64,000 nucleotides of DNA from Paenibacillus abyssi (GTDB lineage: Bacteria > Bacillota > Bacilli > Paenibacillales > Paenibacillaceae): positions 1-64,000 of the forward strand of contig NZ_BMGR01000002.1 of assembly GCF_014640295.1 (NCBI RefSeq), read 5' to 3'. Each line of letters begins with the position of its first letter. Within the stretch, counting starts at the first letter, position 1. Of this stretch, positions 53,014-62,210 are shown piece after piece. The translations under genes were made by a program, and so were the position numbers. A model generated the notes under the pieces. The model was given only the letters and a program-made list of their open reading frames with translations, did no database searches and had not been told where the DNA came from.

Positions 53014-53067
53014 CTAATTCTGTTCCTCCAAATCCGTAATTTCATAATTGTCTGAGGTTATCGATTA

Positions 53068-54927
53068 TCAAGCGCCGCCGCTGAATTGCTGCATCATATA
53101 CATGCTTTGGGAATTCATTTGGTTGATATATTTCTCCATGGACGTAAATTGATTATAATATTTCGTTTCCAGCGCTTCCAATCGGCGGTTCATATTCACA
53201 ATCTGATCGTCGTATTCTTTCATTCTCTTCCCGATCAGGTACGTCGTGTCCACACTGGAAGTTGTCCCAGCTTTTGCTCTTAGCTTCTGCATAAGGGTAT
53301 CAGCTTGTTCGACCAGCCGGGTGGCAATGCCATCGCCGGCAGAAGTTTCTTTCGAACCGTCATTGGCCGTAAATAATGCTGCAACTTGATCCGGTTGCTC
53401 AGCGATTGCTTTCTTCAATTGCGTAGTATTAATGTACAATTTACCTTTTTCGCTGTAGCTTCCTGTTGTGATGCCGATTTGTGAGAGCTGCTTCATATCA
53501 TCGCTTGGCAAACCCGATACTACCGAGGAAATCGCGGTACGAAATCCCGACAGCGCCGATGAGATCATCTGGTCATTGCGAAGCATGCCGCTTTTCGCTT
53601 TCTCTTCCCACTGTTTGACTTCATCCTCTGACATCGATTCCTTCTGCTCTGCGGTCAGTGGAAGGAAATCGCGGTATCTTCGCTCATCCAGTGTTTTGTT
53701 GGTCGAATCAATCAACTCATTATATTTGTCGACAAAGCCCTTAACCTTGTCAAAAATCGCATCCGTATCCTGGGTTACCGTAATATCAATCGGACCCGTC
53801 ACTTGCTTAGCGGTAAAATTGAGGCCGTTGATCTCAAATGAATTGGTAGCATACTGCCCGGAAACGCCATTATATTTGATAAGGGCATCAAGTCCTGCAT
53901 CACTGCTTGTATAGTAATCTCTAGCGGTTACAGTAACACTGTCCAACCCAAGAGAGACTAATATATCTGTCGAATCCGAAGTCATGTCGCTAAACTCGAT
54001 CGGTGTTGTGGCATTATCCGCAGGATTGGTGAAAGCCAGCTTGTTGTTGCTGTCCAAATAAGCAGAAACGCCCTTCTTCCCTATTCCAGAGCTGTTAATC
54101 TGATTGATTAAGCTGTTTATCGTTGTTGTTTTGGAAATCGTGAACTCGGCCTCTACGCCATCATATTTCACTTTAAACGTCTGATCTGCTGTTAGAGCAT
54201 CGTTTATTTTGCTGCTTCCCCCACCGGCAAATGCCTTCGCCCCGGTCAATAAGCTGCCGGCTGTAGTGGTTGCTGATGTACCCAGCTTCAGTACATTGGA
54301 AAACAAAGACGTTTCCTCACTGTGAAGATTCACTTTAGCCTGCGCGCCTGTATTGGTGGAAGTGAAGAAAAAGTGGTCCAGATTAGCATCATAGCTTAAT
54401 CTAACCCCTGTGGTATTCGCTTTTTCATTCACAGCTCTGACTAACCCATCAATGGAGTCGCCTGTATTCACATTAATGGTAGCCGTTCCTTTTTCCCCAC
54501 CGATCGTAAACGTTGTATTATTCGCCAGATTGAGGTCCTGAAGCTTTGTATTGACGCCTTGAAGTGCTTTGGCGCCAACCGCAGCGGTAGAAGTCAGCTT
54601 AGCCGCTTCTGCTAATTGTGTTACCTCAAGGGAATAAACGCCTTCCGTTGCAGTTGAACTGGCGGATACGGAGACCGCATTCTCATTAGCCGATACGGCT
54701 TTCCGGCTGTTGAAGTTGGATTCAAGCCTCAAATCAAACATCATGTTACGGAATTCTGATATTTTCGTGTTTACACTGCGATAGGAGTCGCGCTGCCACT
54801 CCAAGATGGTTTTGCTCTGATTCAGTTTATCGAGCGGCAACCGGTTCGCACTCATCAGGTTTTTGACCATCGAATCGATATCCATACCGGATGCCAATCC
54901 CGAAATTCTCATGTTATTACTGATCAT
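53068..54927 (-). CDS. fliD: Flagellar filament cap protein FliD (hook-associated protein 2)
   Basis: 619 residues. The N-terminal MRISGLASGMDIDSMVKNLM is the FliD signature; a second conserved half follows, with the D0/D1 coiled C-terminus (MNRRLEALETKYYNQFTSME and MNSQSMYMMQQFSGGA). The middle is Ser/Thr/Asn-rich and variable. FliD caps the filament and adds flagellin subunits. AAGGTGAG lies 9 nt before the ATG at 54927. Follows flaG by 56 nt. Confidence 0.95.
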   Translation of the reverse strand: MISNNMRISGLASGMDIDSMVKNLMSANRLPLDKLNQSKTILEWQRDSYRSVNTKISEFRNMMFDLRLESNFNSRKAVSANENAVSVSASSTATEGVYSLEVTQLAEAAKLTSTAAVGAKALQGVNTKLQDLNLANNTTFTIGGEKGTATINVNTGDSIDGLVRAVNEKANTTGVRLSYDANLDHFFFTSTNTGAQAKVNLHSEETSLFSNVLKLGTSATTTAGSLLTGAKAFAGGGSSKINDALTADQTFKVKYDGVEAEFTISKTTTINSLINQINSSGIGKKGVSAYLDSNNKLAFTNPADNATTPIEFSDMTSDSTDILVSLGLDSVTVTARDYYTSSDAGLDALIKYNGVSGQYATNSFEINGLNFTAKQVTGPIDITVTQDTDAIFDKVKGFVDKYNELIDSTNKTLDERRYRDFLPLTAEQKESMSEDEVKQWEEKAKSGMLRNDQMISSALSGFRTAISSVVSGLPSDDMKQLSQIGITTGSYSEKGKLYINTTQLKKAIAEQPDQVAALFTANDGSKETSAGDGIATRLVEQADTLMQKLRAKAGTTSSVDTTYLIGKRMKEYDDQIVNMNRRLEALETKYYNQFTSMEKYINQMNSQSMYMMQQFSGGA

Positions 54928-54983
54928 TCGTACTCACCTTCACTTTCTTGAATTACTAACCGTACAGTAAGGCATACCGGACA

Positions 54984-55400
54984 TCATCTGCGCTCGTCCA
55001 TCAAAATCCCGGCCTGTTCCCACAGATTGACAAGAAAGTCCAAGTTCTTCTCCGGCGGAATCTCACGGATCACCTCGCCGCTCTCCTTATTCATCACCTT
55101 CACCATGATTCGTTTGGTATCTTCATGGATGGAGAATTGCAGCGCTGTTGATTTGCCTTCAATCGCCTTGATCGCTTTTTCGATTGCTTTAAGCACCTGC
55201 TGGTTGCTAATGTTGATTTGTTCCCCAATATTCTCCGTTTGTTTCAGTGCTGTCGTATTTGATAGTTCCGAGGAAACCGAGGTAACATCCGATCCAGAAG
55301 GTAGTTTGCGTTCAGGAGCTCTTACCGGTTGAGCAGGTTGCGTCCAATCCGGCGAGGAAACCGGAGTACTCAGGTTGTTAATTGGTAAACTTGCATCCAT
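54984..55400 (-). CDS. flaG: FlaG-family flagellar protein
   Basis: 138 residues. A Ser/Thr/Pro-rich N-terminal half is followed by the FlaG domain (LQFSIHEDTKRIMVKVMNKE, then GEVIREIPPEKNLDFL). FlaG affects filament length in other bacteria. GGAGGG is 6 nt ahead of the ATG. It is first after the SigD-like promoter and precedes fliD. Confidence 0.9.
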   Translation of the reverse strand: MDASLPINNLSTPVSSPDWTQPAQPVRAPERKLPSGSDVTSVSSELSNTTALKQTENIGEQINISNQQVLKAIEKAIKAIEGKSTALQFSIHEDTKRIMVKVMNKESGEVIREIPPEKNLDFLVNLWEQAGILMDERR

Positions 55401-55433
55401 ACAAATCCCTCCACAATATGCGCTTTTCTATAT

Positions 55434-55461
55434 TTATCGGACAGTTAAGGCGGTTATATTA
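55434..55461 (-). promoter_or_regulatory. SigD-like flagellar promoter of flaG-fliD-fliS-fliT
   Basis: Minus strand TAAT (55458-55461), 16-nt spacer, TCCGATAA (55434-55441), against the SigD consensus TAAA-N15-GCCGATAA: 7 of 8 at -10 and 3 of 4 at -35. It lies 34 nt ahead of flaG, and the B. subtilis fliD operon is SigD-dependent. Confidence 0.6.
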
Positions 55462-55492
55462 GAAATTAAAGCGAAGTATTGCAAAAAAGTAT

Positions 55493-55517
55493 AAAAAAAA
55501 CCGGCACACTGTGCCGG
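55493..55517 (-). terminator. Terminator after pseC
   Basis: CCGGCAC (55501-55507) pairs with GTGCCGG (55511-55517) around ACT; the minus strand continues with eight T. It ends the pseudaminic-acid operon 12 nt after pseC, just before the flagellar promoter. Confidence 0.88.
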
Positions 55518-55528
55518 CGGAAAAGGAT

Positions 55529-56749
55529 TCAATCTATTTTTCGATAGTAAGCCGCTATTTTCCTTAAAGCCGTGATAACATCTTCAGCATCACGGTCCGT
55601 CATCCTCGGAAAAAGCGGGAGCGTGATGATCTGCTGATAGACGGCTTCCGCAACCGGGCAGCTTCCTTGAAGATAACCTAACTTTTGATAATACGGCTGC
55701 AGATGCACCGGTATGTAATGAACATGAACTCCGATATTCTCCGCACGAAGCGCTTCGAAGATTTCTTTGCGGGAGGCGTTAAACCTGCCGGCATCAAAGC
55801 GGATCACATACAGATGCCAGCTTGAAGAAGCATCCTGATACTGAACAGGCACCTGTATTCCTTCAATTTCAGCGATCTCTTTTGTATAGTATGCTGCGAT
55901 ATCCCGCCGTCTTTTCACGTATTCATCCAGCTTGTCCATCTGTGACGCACCCAGTGCGGCCTGAATATCCGTCATCCGGTAATGATACCCGAGGTTTTGC
56001 ATTTCGTAATACCAGGGACCGTCATTTTTCAGCAGGTCGTCAGGGTCCTTGGTCATGCCATGATTGCGGAACAGCAGAAGCTTCTTATAGTAATCCTCAT
56101 TATTCGTAACAATGATGCCGCCTTCGCCTGTCGTTACATGTTTTACGGGATGGAAGCTGAACATCGTCATATCCGCCCATGAACCGACCCTGCGTCCCTT
56201 ATACTCTGCCCCGATTGAGTGAGCGGCATCCTGGATCACAACGAGCCCGTTGTCCCGGGCAAGCTCCATGATCCGGTCAATCTGAACCGGTTGCCCCGTA
56301 TAATCAACAGGAATGATCGCCTTGGTCCGGGTAGTGATTTTGCTGCTGATGTCTTCCGGATCAATGTTGTACGTCTCCGGATGAATATCCGCGAATACCG
56401 GTGTACCGCCGCAGTAAAGCACACAATTGCTGCTGGCCAGAAAGGTCATTGACGTCGTAATCACTTCATCCCCGGCTTGAATGCCCGCTGCATAACATGC
56501 TCCGTGAAGGGCTCCGGTTCCACTGGAGAAAGCAACTGCATAGGAGGCCCCGGCATAGGCCGCCACCTTCCGTTCAAACTCGGCAATCTTGGGGCCTTGG
56601 GTTATAAAATCACTCCGGAGCACACTGACTACGGCCTCAATATCGGTTTCATCCAGCCACTGCGCACCGTAGGCGAGCATGCTGCCACGTACGGGCTGGC
56701 CGCCATGTAAGGCAAGCAAAGGATGGCACGTGGTTTGATTTTTGCTCAA
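55529..56749 (-). CDS. pseC: UDP-4-amino-4,6-dideoxy-N-acetyl-altrosamine transaminase PseC
   Basis: 406-residue DegT/DnrJ/EryC1 PLP aminotransferase of pseudaminic-acid synthesis (second step, after PseB). PLP lysine is in FSFHPVKHVTTGEGG, with FSSGTGALHG, IPVDYTGQPV and the FRNHGM block matching PseC. The start is a TTG at 56747-56749 after AAGGGGG; a nearby ATG is out of frame. It is the last gene of the pse operon, separated from pseB by six other genes, and is followed by a terminator. Confidence 0.87.
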   Translation of the reverse strand: MSKNQTTCHPLLALHGGQPVRGSMLAYGAQWLDETDIEAVVSVLRSDFITQGPKIAEFERKVAAYAGASYAVAFSSGTGALHGACYAAGIQAGDEVITTSMTFLASSNCVLYCGGTPVFADIHPETYNIDPEDISSKITTRTKAIIPVDYTGQPVQIDRIMELARDNGLVVIQDAAHSIGAEYKGRRVGSWADMTMFSFHPVKHVTTGEGGIIVTNNEDYYKKLLLFRNHGMTKDPDDLLKNDGPWYYEMQNLGYHYRMTDIQAALGASQMDKLDEYVKRRRDIAAYYTKEIAEIEGIQVPVQYQDASSSWHLYVIRFDAGRFNASRKEIFEALRAENIGVHVHYIPVHLQPYYQKLGYLQGSCPVAEAVYQQIITLPLFPRMTDRDAEDVITALRKIAAYYRKID

Positions 56750-56788
56750 TGCATCCGCCCCCTTCCGTCAATCTATTAGAATGTACGA

Positions 56789-57736
56789 TCACATCAAATG
56801 GCTTGTTTTAATCCACGCCTCTGTCCGGGCAATGCCCTCCTCTAATGACACGGCCGGCTCCCAGCCAAGGAGGGATTTTGCTTTTTCATAATTACACAGT
56901 AATTTTTGAATCTCGCTTTGGGGGTGAATATGCGGGACGTGTTTGATGCACGACTCCTCTCCAACCACAAGCCGTGCCAGATCATTGACCGAAATATCCC
57001 GCCCCAGACCAGCGTTTACAATTTGCCCGTTGACGCGGTCCGAATAACCCGCTTCCACGACAAATCGTGCACAATCCTCCACATAAAGCAGATCGCGGGT
57101 CTGCGTTCCTTCACCGTAGATGTTCAAGTCCAGCCCGGCAAGCTTATTTCGTATAAATATCGCTACAACTCCGCCTTCGCCGCCTGTTTTTTGGAAAGGC
57201 CCGTACGTATTGAATGGACGGATCACAACAACCGGGAGGTCGTAGGCATAGTAATACGAGAGAACCATGTTCTCGGCGGCGATTTTTGCGCCGGCATATG
57301 GCGATGCCGGTTTGGTCGGATGCGCCTCCGTTATGCCCGTCTCATCCGTGCAGCGGTCATAGACCATGCAGGTACTCATAAAGACCGCTTTAACATTGTG
57401 CTTGCGGCACTGTTCCATGATATAAAAGGTGCCGATCGTATCATTGTTAAACGTCGTACGCGGATCATCAATAGAGTCTTGCACGTTGATCGAGGCTCCT
57501 AAATGGTAGCAGATATCGAAATGATGAACAGCGAAGATATCACCTAATAGGGCCTCATCTTTGATGTCACCTTCGATGAATGAACGAAGACCTGGATGAT
57601 CGGCAAACTCGTCCAGGTTTTCCCTGCGCCCGTTCGACAGATCGTCCAAAATCCAAATATCATGGCCGTCATCCAACAGCCTTTTTGCGACCCAGCGGCC
57701 AATAAACCCGGCTCCGCCGGTGAGTAGGATATTCAT
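56789..57736 (-). CDS. NAD-dependent sugar epimerase/dehydratase (extended SDR)
   Basis: 315 residues. The Rossmann GGAGFIG start, the MSTCMVYD block and catalytic YxxxK in SPYAGAKIAAEN, and RPFNTYGP near 180 are typical of nucleotide-sugar epimerases/dehydratases (GalE/RmlB type). It is not required by the standard pseudaminic pathway, whose dehydratase PseB is encoded at 61145. It might modify the donor sugar or serve another glycan. In the same direction between pseI and pseC. Confidence 0.88.
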   Translation of the reverse strand: MNILLTGGAGFIGRWVAKRLLDDGHDIWILDDLSNGRRENLDEFADHPGLRSFIEGDIKDEALLGDIFAVHHFDICYHLGASINVQDSIDDPRTTFNNDTIGTFYIMEQCRKHNVKAVFMSTCMVYDRCTDETGITEAHPTKPASPYAGAKIAAENMVLSYYYAYDLPVVVIRPFNTYGPFQKTGGEGGVVAIFIRNKLAGLDLNIYGEGTQTRDLLYVEDCARFVVEAGYSDRVNGQIVNAGLGRDISVNDLARLVVGEESCIKHVPHIHPQSEIQKLLCNYEKAKSLLGWEPAVSLEEGIARTEAWIKTSHLM

Positions 57737-57776
57737 AGGTATGCTCCTTTTGTCAGTTGAATTTAATCAGGTCGAA

Positions 57777-58829
57777 TTACAGCATATCCCAGCTTAACGG
57801 GCAACCCCTTTTCAATGCTTTCCGCGATTTTTTTCCCAGCACTTCATCATAATACTTAGGTGGAAGTCCGAATCCCGGCCTGATTACCCTAATATTGTCT
57901 TTAGTAAAGTTCTCGCCTTCTTCGATATCCTTCACGACATAGATTGATCGCCTGAATTGGAGCGAAGCTTTTTCTTTTTCGGTCGGGCCATATGCAATAT
58001 GCCCTAATGCCTGCCACGCCTTTTCCGTCTCATCAACAAGCAGCCGCATTTCTTCAGGCTCCATGGAAAAAGTCGAATCCACGCCCCCATCGGCCCTGCG
58101 CAGCGTAAAATGCTTCTCAATGACAGTCGCTCCCAGGGCGACACTTGCAACTGCGGCTCCGATTCCCATCGTATGATCAGACAAGCCTACCTGGCAATCG
58201 AACAACTTGCTCAAGTGCGGAATGGTTAATATATTTGTGTTTTCCGGAGTAGCCGGGTAGGTGCTTGTGCATTTCAACAGCACAATATCCTTTGCTCCCG
58301 CATCTCTGGCGGCCTGTACCGTCTCATCCAATTCAGCAATTGAAGCCATCCCCGTTGAAATAATCATTGGCTTGCCCGTTGCTGCAACCTTGCGGATCAG
58401 AGGGATGTCCGTGTTCTCGAATGAGGCAATTTTATATAGGGGCACATTCAGCGATTCCAGAAAATCCACGGATGTCTCATCGAACGGTGTACTAAATCCG
58501 ATCATCCCAAGTTCTTTGCAGCGGTCAAATATAGGCTTGTGCCACTCCCACGGGGTATACGCCTCCTGATAGAGGTTATAAAGAGAGGTCCCCTTCCAAA
58601 GGCTGTTCGGATCATCGATAAAAAACTCATTCTCGGCATAGTCTATTGTCATCGTATCGGCTGTATACGTCTGGAGCTTCAATGCATGCGCGCCGGCACG
58701 TGCCGCAGCCTCAACAATTTGCAGCGCACGATCTAAGGATTGATTATGGTTGCCGGACATTTCGGCAATTATGAATGGGCGATGGTTCAAACTAATCGAT
58801 CGTGTACCGAGCTTTATATCATTCATCAT
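57777..58829 (-). CDS. pseI: Pseudaminic acid synthase PseI
   Basis: 350 residues; NeuB-type synthase that condenses phosphoenolpyruvate with 6-deoxy-AltdiNAc. NeuB barrel with IAEMSGNHNQSLDRAL at the N-terminus, FSTPFDETSVDFLE, KCTSTYPATPEN, GLSDHTMG and EKHFTLRR, then a C-terminal SAF (antifreeze-like) domain from RRSIYVVKDIEEGE. The AEMSGNHN block favours PseI over the sialic acid synthase NeuB. AGGAG is 7 nt ahead of the ATG at 58829. Confidence 0.93.
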   Translation of the reverse strand: MMNDIKLGTRSISLNHRPFIIAEMSGNHNQSLDRALQIVEAAARAGAHALKLQTYTADTMTIDYAENEFFIDDPNSLWKGTSLYNLYQEAYTPWEWHKPIFDRCKELGMIGFSTPFDETSVDFLESLNVPLYKIASFENTDIPLIRKVAATGKPMIISTGMASIAELDETVQAARDAGAKDIVLLKCTSTYPATPENTNILTIPHLSKLFDCQVGLSDHTMGIGAAVASVALGATVIEKHFTLRRADGGVDSTFSMEPEEMRLLVDETEKAWQALGHIAYGPTEKEKASLQFRRSIYVVKDIEEGENFTKDNIRVIRPGFGLPPKYYDEVLGKKSRKALKRGCPLSWDML

Positions 58830-58831
58830 TA

Positions 58832-59356
58832 TTAACTCCTAAAGTCATATTCGTCCTTGTTTAAATAAAAACATCGAATCTTATGCTCAACCCCGTTTTT
58901 TGTTCTGGAGCTATACTTGTCCAGATCCTCTTTAAAGCCCAATTTTTGGTGGAACGAAATACTTGCTTGATTAAAAGCGAAAGCTTCTCCACAGATCCTA
59001 TGTAACTCTAATTCTTCGAATACGAATTTAATCCCAAGTCTGCCCATGATCGTACCCGTACCTGGTTTTAAATCTTCTTTCCCTAAGTAAAAGCCCCATG
59101 AGCAAGTTTTTTGAATGTAATCGATTTGAGTGAAATTGATCGTTCCAATTGGTTCCCCAAAATGTTGAAATACTTTAGATACCGCTGTATTGTCTTTCCT
59201 CATCCGGTTAAACCAAGCTTCATGCTCAGCCATTGTTATGATGTGATCGGTATACATATTAGCTCGAATACGATCTGAATTTCTCCATTTTAACACAATA
59301 GGAAGATCATCCGATGACAAATCGCGAAGTGAATAATTTGAAAATTCAATGGACAT
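58832..59356 (-). CDS. pseH: UDP-4-amino-sugar N-acetyltransferase PseH
   Basis: 174-residue GNAT acetyltransferase giving UDP-6-deoxy-AltdiNAc, the PseG substrate. Motifs: NYSLRDLSSDDLPIVLKWRN at the start and KPGTGTIMGRLGIKFVFEEL for acetyl-CoA binding. Start at ATG 59356 after GGGGG; a GTG one codon earlier overlaps the PseG stop. Precedes pseI by 2 nt. Confidence 0.88.
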   Translation of the reverse strand: MSIEFSNYSLRDLSSDDLPIVLKWRNSDRIRANMYTDHIITMAEHEAWFNRMRKDNTAVSKVFQHFGEPIGTINFTQIDYIQKTCSWGFYLGKEDLKPGTGTIMGRLGIKFVFEELELHRICGEAFAFNQASISFHQKLGFKEDLDKYSSRTKNGVEHKIRCFYLNKDEYDFRS

Positions 59357-59358
59357 CA

Positions 59359-60414
59359 CTAGCCCCCATTCAATGCTTTGATCAATCGATCCACTCCGTT
59401 ACCTACTTTTAGAATCCCTTGTGCCGCAAATTCCCCAACTCGGAGTAACCGATCCGGATGCTCAATCATTTCTGTGACTTCGCGAGCAATATCATAATCG
59501 GTCACTTCACTGTGCCGCCCTAAATTAATCACCGCCCCAATGTGCGCAAGGTCTTCTGTTATTTGCCGCTGATTTTCTGCGACGATAATTGTCAATGAAG
59601 GCAGGCCCATCATCATTCTTTCCCATGTTGTGGTTCCTCCGCTGCCTATTCCCAAGTCGGCGATCTGCATTAATTGGGCAATATAATCAACTTGAATATG
59701 CAGATGCACACCCATTTCTCTGCACATATCTTTTATTCTTTCAAGATGTGGACTGGCAGCTCCCATAGCCACATCCGTTTGAAAATTACCGCCGTTCACT
59801 TTCTTAAGTGCCCTTAATACCTTTTCAGTTTCATTTGTCGGATCACTTCCGCCGAAAGAAACTAAAATCCGTTTGACTGATCCATCCCGTCGACGGGCTT
59901 CTTCCGCAAGCTGCGTAAACTCCGGACGAAGCAGCGCATATTCCGGCCCTAAAAATAACGCGCAATCAGGCGGCACCAAATTTAAATACCGCGCTTGCAT
60001 ATCCAGATAAAAATTTTGATCCAGCAAAATATCGCACTGATGTCTGCGATTGGCCAGATCATCGATAACCATCAACTTCCGCAGATTCGGCTTAACAAGC
60101 CTCTCCCATTTTTCATCAATCCCGTAATGATCGACGATCAGACAATCTGCTCTTAAATCTAAGGCTTTAAGAAGGTCAATGGTACCTTGTGCATCCTGTA
60201 TATATGAATCCGTATTGTTATCGATACCCCCGCTTATCTCATAGCAGCTGTAACCCGAGTCTACAATTCTCCGTTTGAGCCCCTCTGTCATCATTCCGCA
60301 CACAAAAGTAATAGTATGACCACTTTTATGCAATCGTCCCGCTAATGTTAAACAACGCATCACATGCCCCGTTCCGATTTCAGGGGATGCGTCTGCCCGG
60401 AATACTATATTCAT
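59359..60414 (-). CDS. pseG: UDP-2,4-diacetamido-2,4,6-trideoxy-altrose hydrolase PseG
   Basis: 351 residues, GT-B-like nucleotidase that removes UDP from the altrose intermediate. Glycine-rich FRADASPEIGTGHVMRCLTL at the N-terminus, with histidine in the GTGHVMR block, and GIGSGGTTTWERMMMGLPSL in the C-terminal domain are the PseG/SpsG hallmarks. Start overlaps the pseF stop by one base (TAATG). Confidence 0.92.
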   Translation of the reverse strand: MNIVFRADASPEIGTGHVMRCLTLAGRLHKSGHTITFVCGMMTEGLKRRIVDSGYSCYEISGGIDNNTDSYIQDAQGTIDLLKALDLRADCLIVDHYGIDEKWERLVKPNLRKLMVIDDLANRRHQCDILLDQNFYLDMQARYLNLVPPDCALFLGPEYALLRPEFTQLAEEARRRDGSVKRILVSFGGSDPTNETEKVLRALKKVNGGNFQTDVAMGAASPHLERIKDMCREMGVHLHIQVDYIAQLMQIADLGIGSGGTTTWERMMMGLPSLTIIVAENQRQITEDLAHIGAVINLGRHSEVTDYDIAREVTEMIEHPDRLLRVGEFAAQGILKVGNGVDRLIKALNGG

Positions 60415-61145
60415 TAGGTCTCTACCCTTTTTTGTTCAATGTGTTGATTGATCTCTATTAAATCAGGATATCTCTCAAGCAGTTCAATCACTTCATGCCA
60501 TGAAAAAACACGTTTCCTGTTGTAGAGATGTTTATAAATTTCTACGATTAGATTCCAATCCTCAATTGTATCCAGTGTCCACCGGTGACGGGAATAATCT
60601 GCTGCCGACAATACATTATACAATCTAAACCGTTCGGCATTTGTATAAATATAAGGTGTAACATGTTCCCTCTGTTCCGGCCGTTTTGCCTGGACAAACG
60701 TCTCCTTTAATACCCCCATGCTAAAAACTTCTGTATCCAGCCCTCTTGGAAAGCTCCTTTGTAAACAATTGCTGACATAATCATACCGATTCTCAATAAA
60801 TGTACAGATGACTTCCCGGGTTACTTCCGGATCAATTAATGGACAATCAGATGTAATACGCACAATACCGTCAGCATTGGCCAAAATCGCAGCCTCATAA
60901 TATCTGGACAGAACATCTGACTCACTGCCGCGGTATACTTCTATTCCAAGGGAGTTTGATTCCTTTACGATCGGATCATCGGACGGCATCTCGGTCGTTG
61001 CAACAACAATCTTATTGATCCTATCGACAGCTTGCAGCCGTTCAATCACATGGGATAATACAGACTTCCCCATTAATTGAAATAAGACTTTTCCCGGTAA
61101 TCGGGTAGATCCCATTCTTGCCTGTATGATGGCCGTAATATTCAT
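60414..61145 (-). CDS. pseF: SpsF-type cytidylyltransferase, probable CMP-pseudaminate synthetase
   Basis: 243 residues from the ATG at 61143-61145, which overlaps the PseB stop by one base and has GGAG 7 nt upstream (a TTG one codon earlier is possible). Nucleotide-binding IIQARMGSTRLPGKV, followed by RGSESDVLSRYYEAA and ITSDCPLIDPEV (metal site), as in SpsF and CMP-sugar synthetases. Adjacent to pseB and pseG, so CMP-Pse synthesis is the likely role. A paralogue is at 62211. Confidence 0.87.
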   Translation of the reverse strand: MNITAIIQARMGSTRLPGKVLFQLMGKSVLSHVIERLQAVDRINKIVVATTEMPSDDPIVKESNSLGIEVYRGSESDVLSRYYEAAILANADGIVRITSDCPLIDPEVTREVICTFIENRYDYVSNCLQRSFPRGLDTEVFSMGVLKETFVQAKRPEQREHVTPYIYTNAERFRLYNVLSAADYSRHRWTLDTIEDWNLIVEIYKHLYNRKRVFSWHEVIELLERYPDLIEINQHIEQKRVET

Positions 61146-62194
61146 CAATAATCTCCTCTAAGTGCAGGTTCAAGTACGTCCAGTAAATGATTCTCAGTTA
61201 ACATCTGTATCAACTCATTCTTCGATACCGTACGAAAATGATTCGAGCTATACGTTTGAACTTCCACATTTCTTTCATCTGCATACCTTATTTTTTTATT
61301 TAAAAAGGTATTCGGGATAACAAACATATCCGGGAGCTCCAATGCATGCATTGTCTCCTCTGCCGTCATTAATTCTTCATACATTTTTTCACCGGGTCGT
61401 AAACCAATTTCCTTTATTCTTACCTTATCGGGATTTATGCCTATTTGATTTGAAACCTTCTCTATCATGACATCAACTAAATCTTGCAGTTTGATAACAG
61501 GCATTTTTAGCACAAATATTTCTCCGCCCTGAGCATACTTCATAGCCTGAATCGTAAGATCGGTTGCCTGTTGGAGAGTCATCATAAAACGGCTCATCGA
61601 CAAATCAGTTACCGTAACTTCATGTTTCTGAGCAATTTGCCACTTAAAGAGCGGGATAACAGACCCGCGCGAGCCCATGACATTTCCGAATCTTACAGCG
61701 GCGAAAATTGTGTTTTTAGGCCCGGTTTGGTTTTGCGCAGCGGATATAAGCCGTTCTGCCATCAGCTTTGAAGCACCGTACGTATTTGTCGGTGCAATCG
61801 ATTTGTCGGTGCTCGTAAAAATCGTCTTTTGAACCCCCATCGTCAGCGAGGCTTGAATTACGTTTTGGGTCCCTATAATGTTGGTCTGCACTGCTTCGAA
61901 TGGGTTGTATTCACAAGCGGGCACATGTTTCATGGCCGCTGTATGAAACACATAATCAATATCCTGCATCGCCCGGGAAACACGATCCAGATCGCGCACA
62001 TCCCCAATTAAATAGCGAATGCGTTCCGAATATTCTGATAAAGACTGCTGCAGCTTGAACTGCTTGTATTCATCCCTGCTAAATATACGTACAACCTGAG
62101 GCTGATCCTTCAAAACAGTTTTTAACAGGCTGGTACCGATCGTTCCGGTACCACCGATAATGAGCACTCTTTTATCCGTAAAATATCCCGCCAT
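61145..62194 (-). CDS. pseB: UDP-GlcNAc 4,6-dehydratase (inverting) PseB
   Basis: 349 residues; first step of pseudaminic-acid synthesis, making the keto sugar for PseC. Rossmann GGTGTIG, catalytic TYGASKLMAERL (Tyr and Lys), FTSTDKS and FGNVMGSRGSVIPLF, and the SRFMMTLQQAT block are typical of PseB/FlaA1-like dehydratases. AGGAGGG lies ahead of the ATG. It follows the second cytidylyltransferase by 16 nt. Confidence 0.93.
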   Translation of the reverse strand: MAGYFTDKRVLIIGGTGTIGTSLLKTVLKDQPQVVRIFSRDEYKQFKLQQSLSEYSERIRYLIGDVRDLDRVSRAMQDIDYVFHTAAMKHVPACEYNPFEAVQTNIIGTQNVIQASLTMGVQKTIFTSTDKSIAPTNTYGASKLMAERLISAAQNQTGPKNTIFAAVRFGNVMGSRGSVIPLFKWQIAQKHEVTVTDLSMSRFMMTLQQATDLTIQAMKYAQGGEIFVLKMPVIKLQDLVDVMIEKVSNQIGINPDKVRIKEIGLRPGEKMYEELMTAEETMHALELPDMFVIPNTFLNKKIRYADERNVEVQTYSSNHFRTVSKNELIQMLTENHLLDVLEPALRGDY

Positions 62195-62210
62195 ATGGCC
62201 CTCCTGTTGG

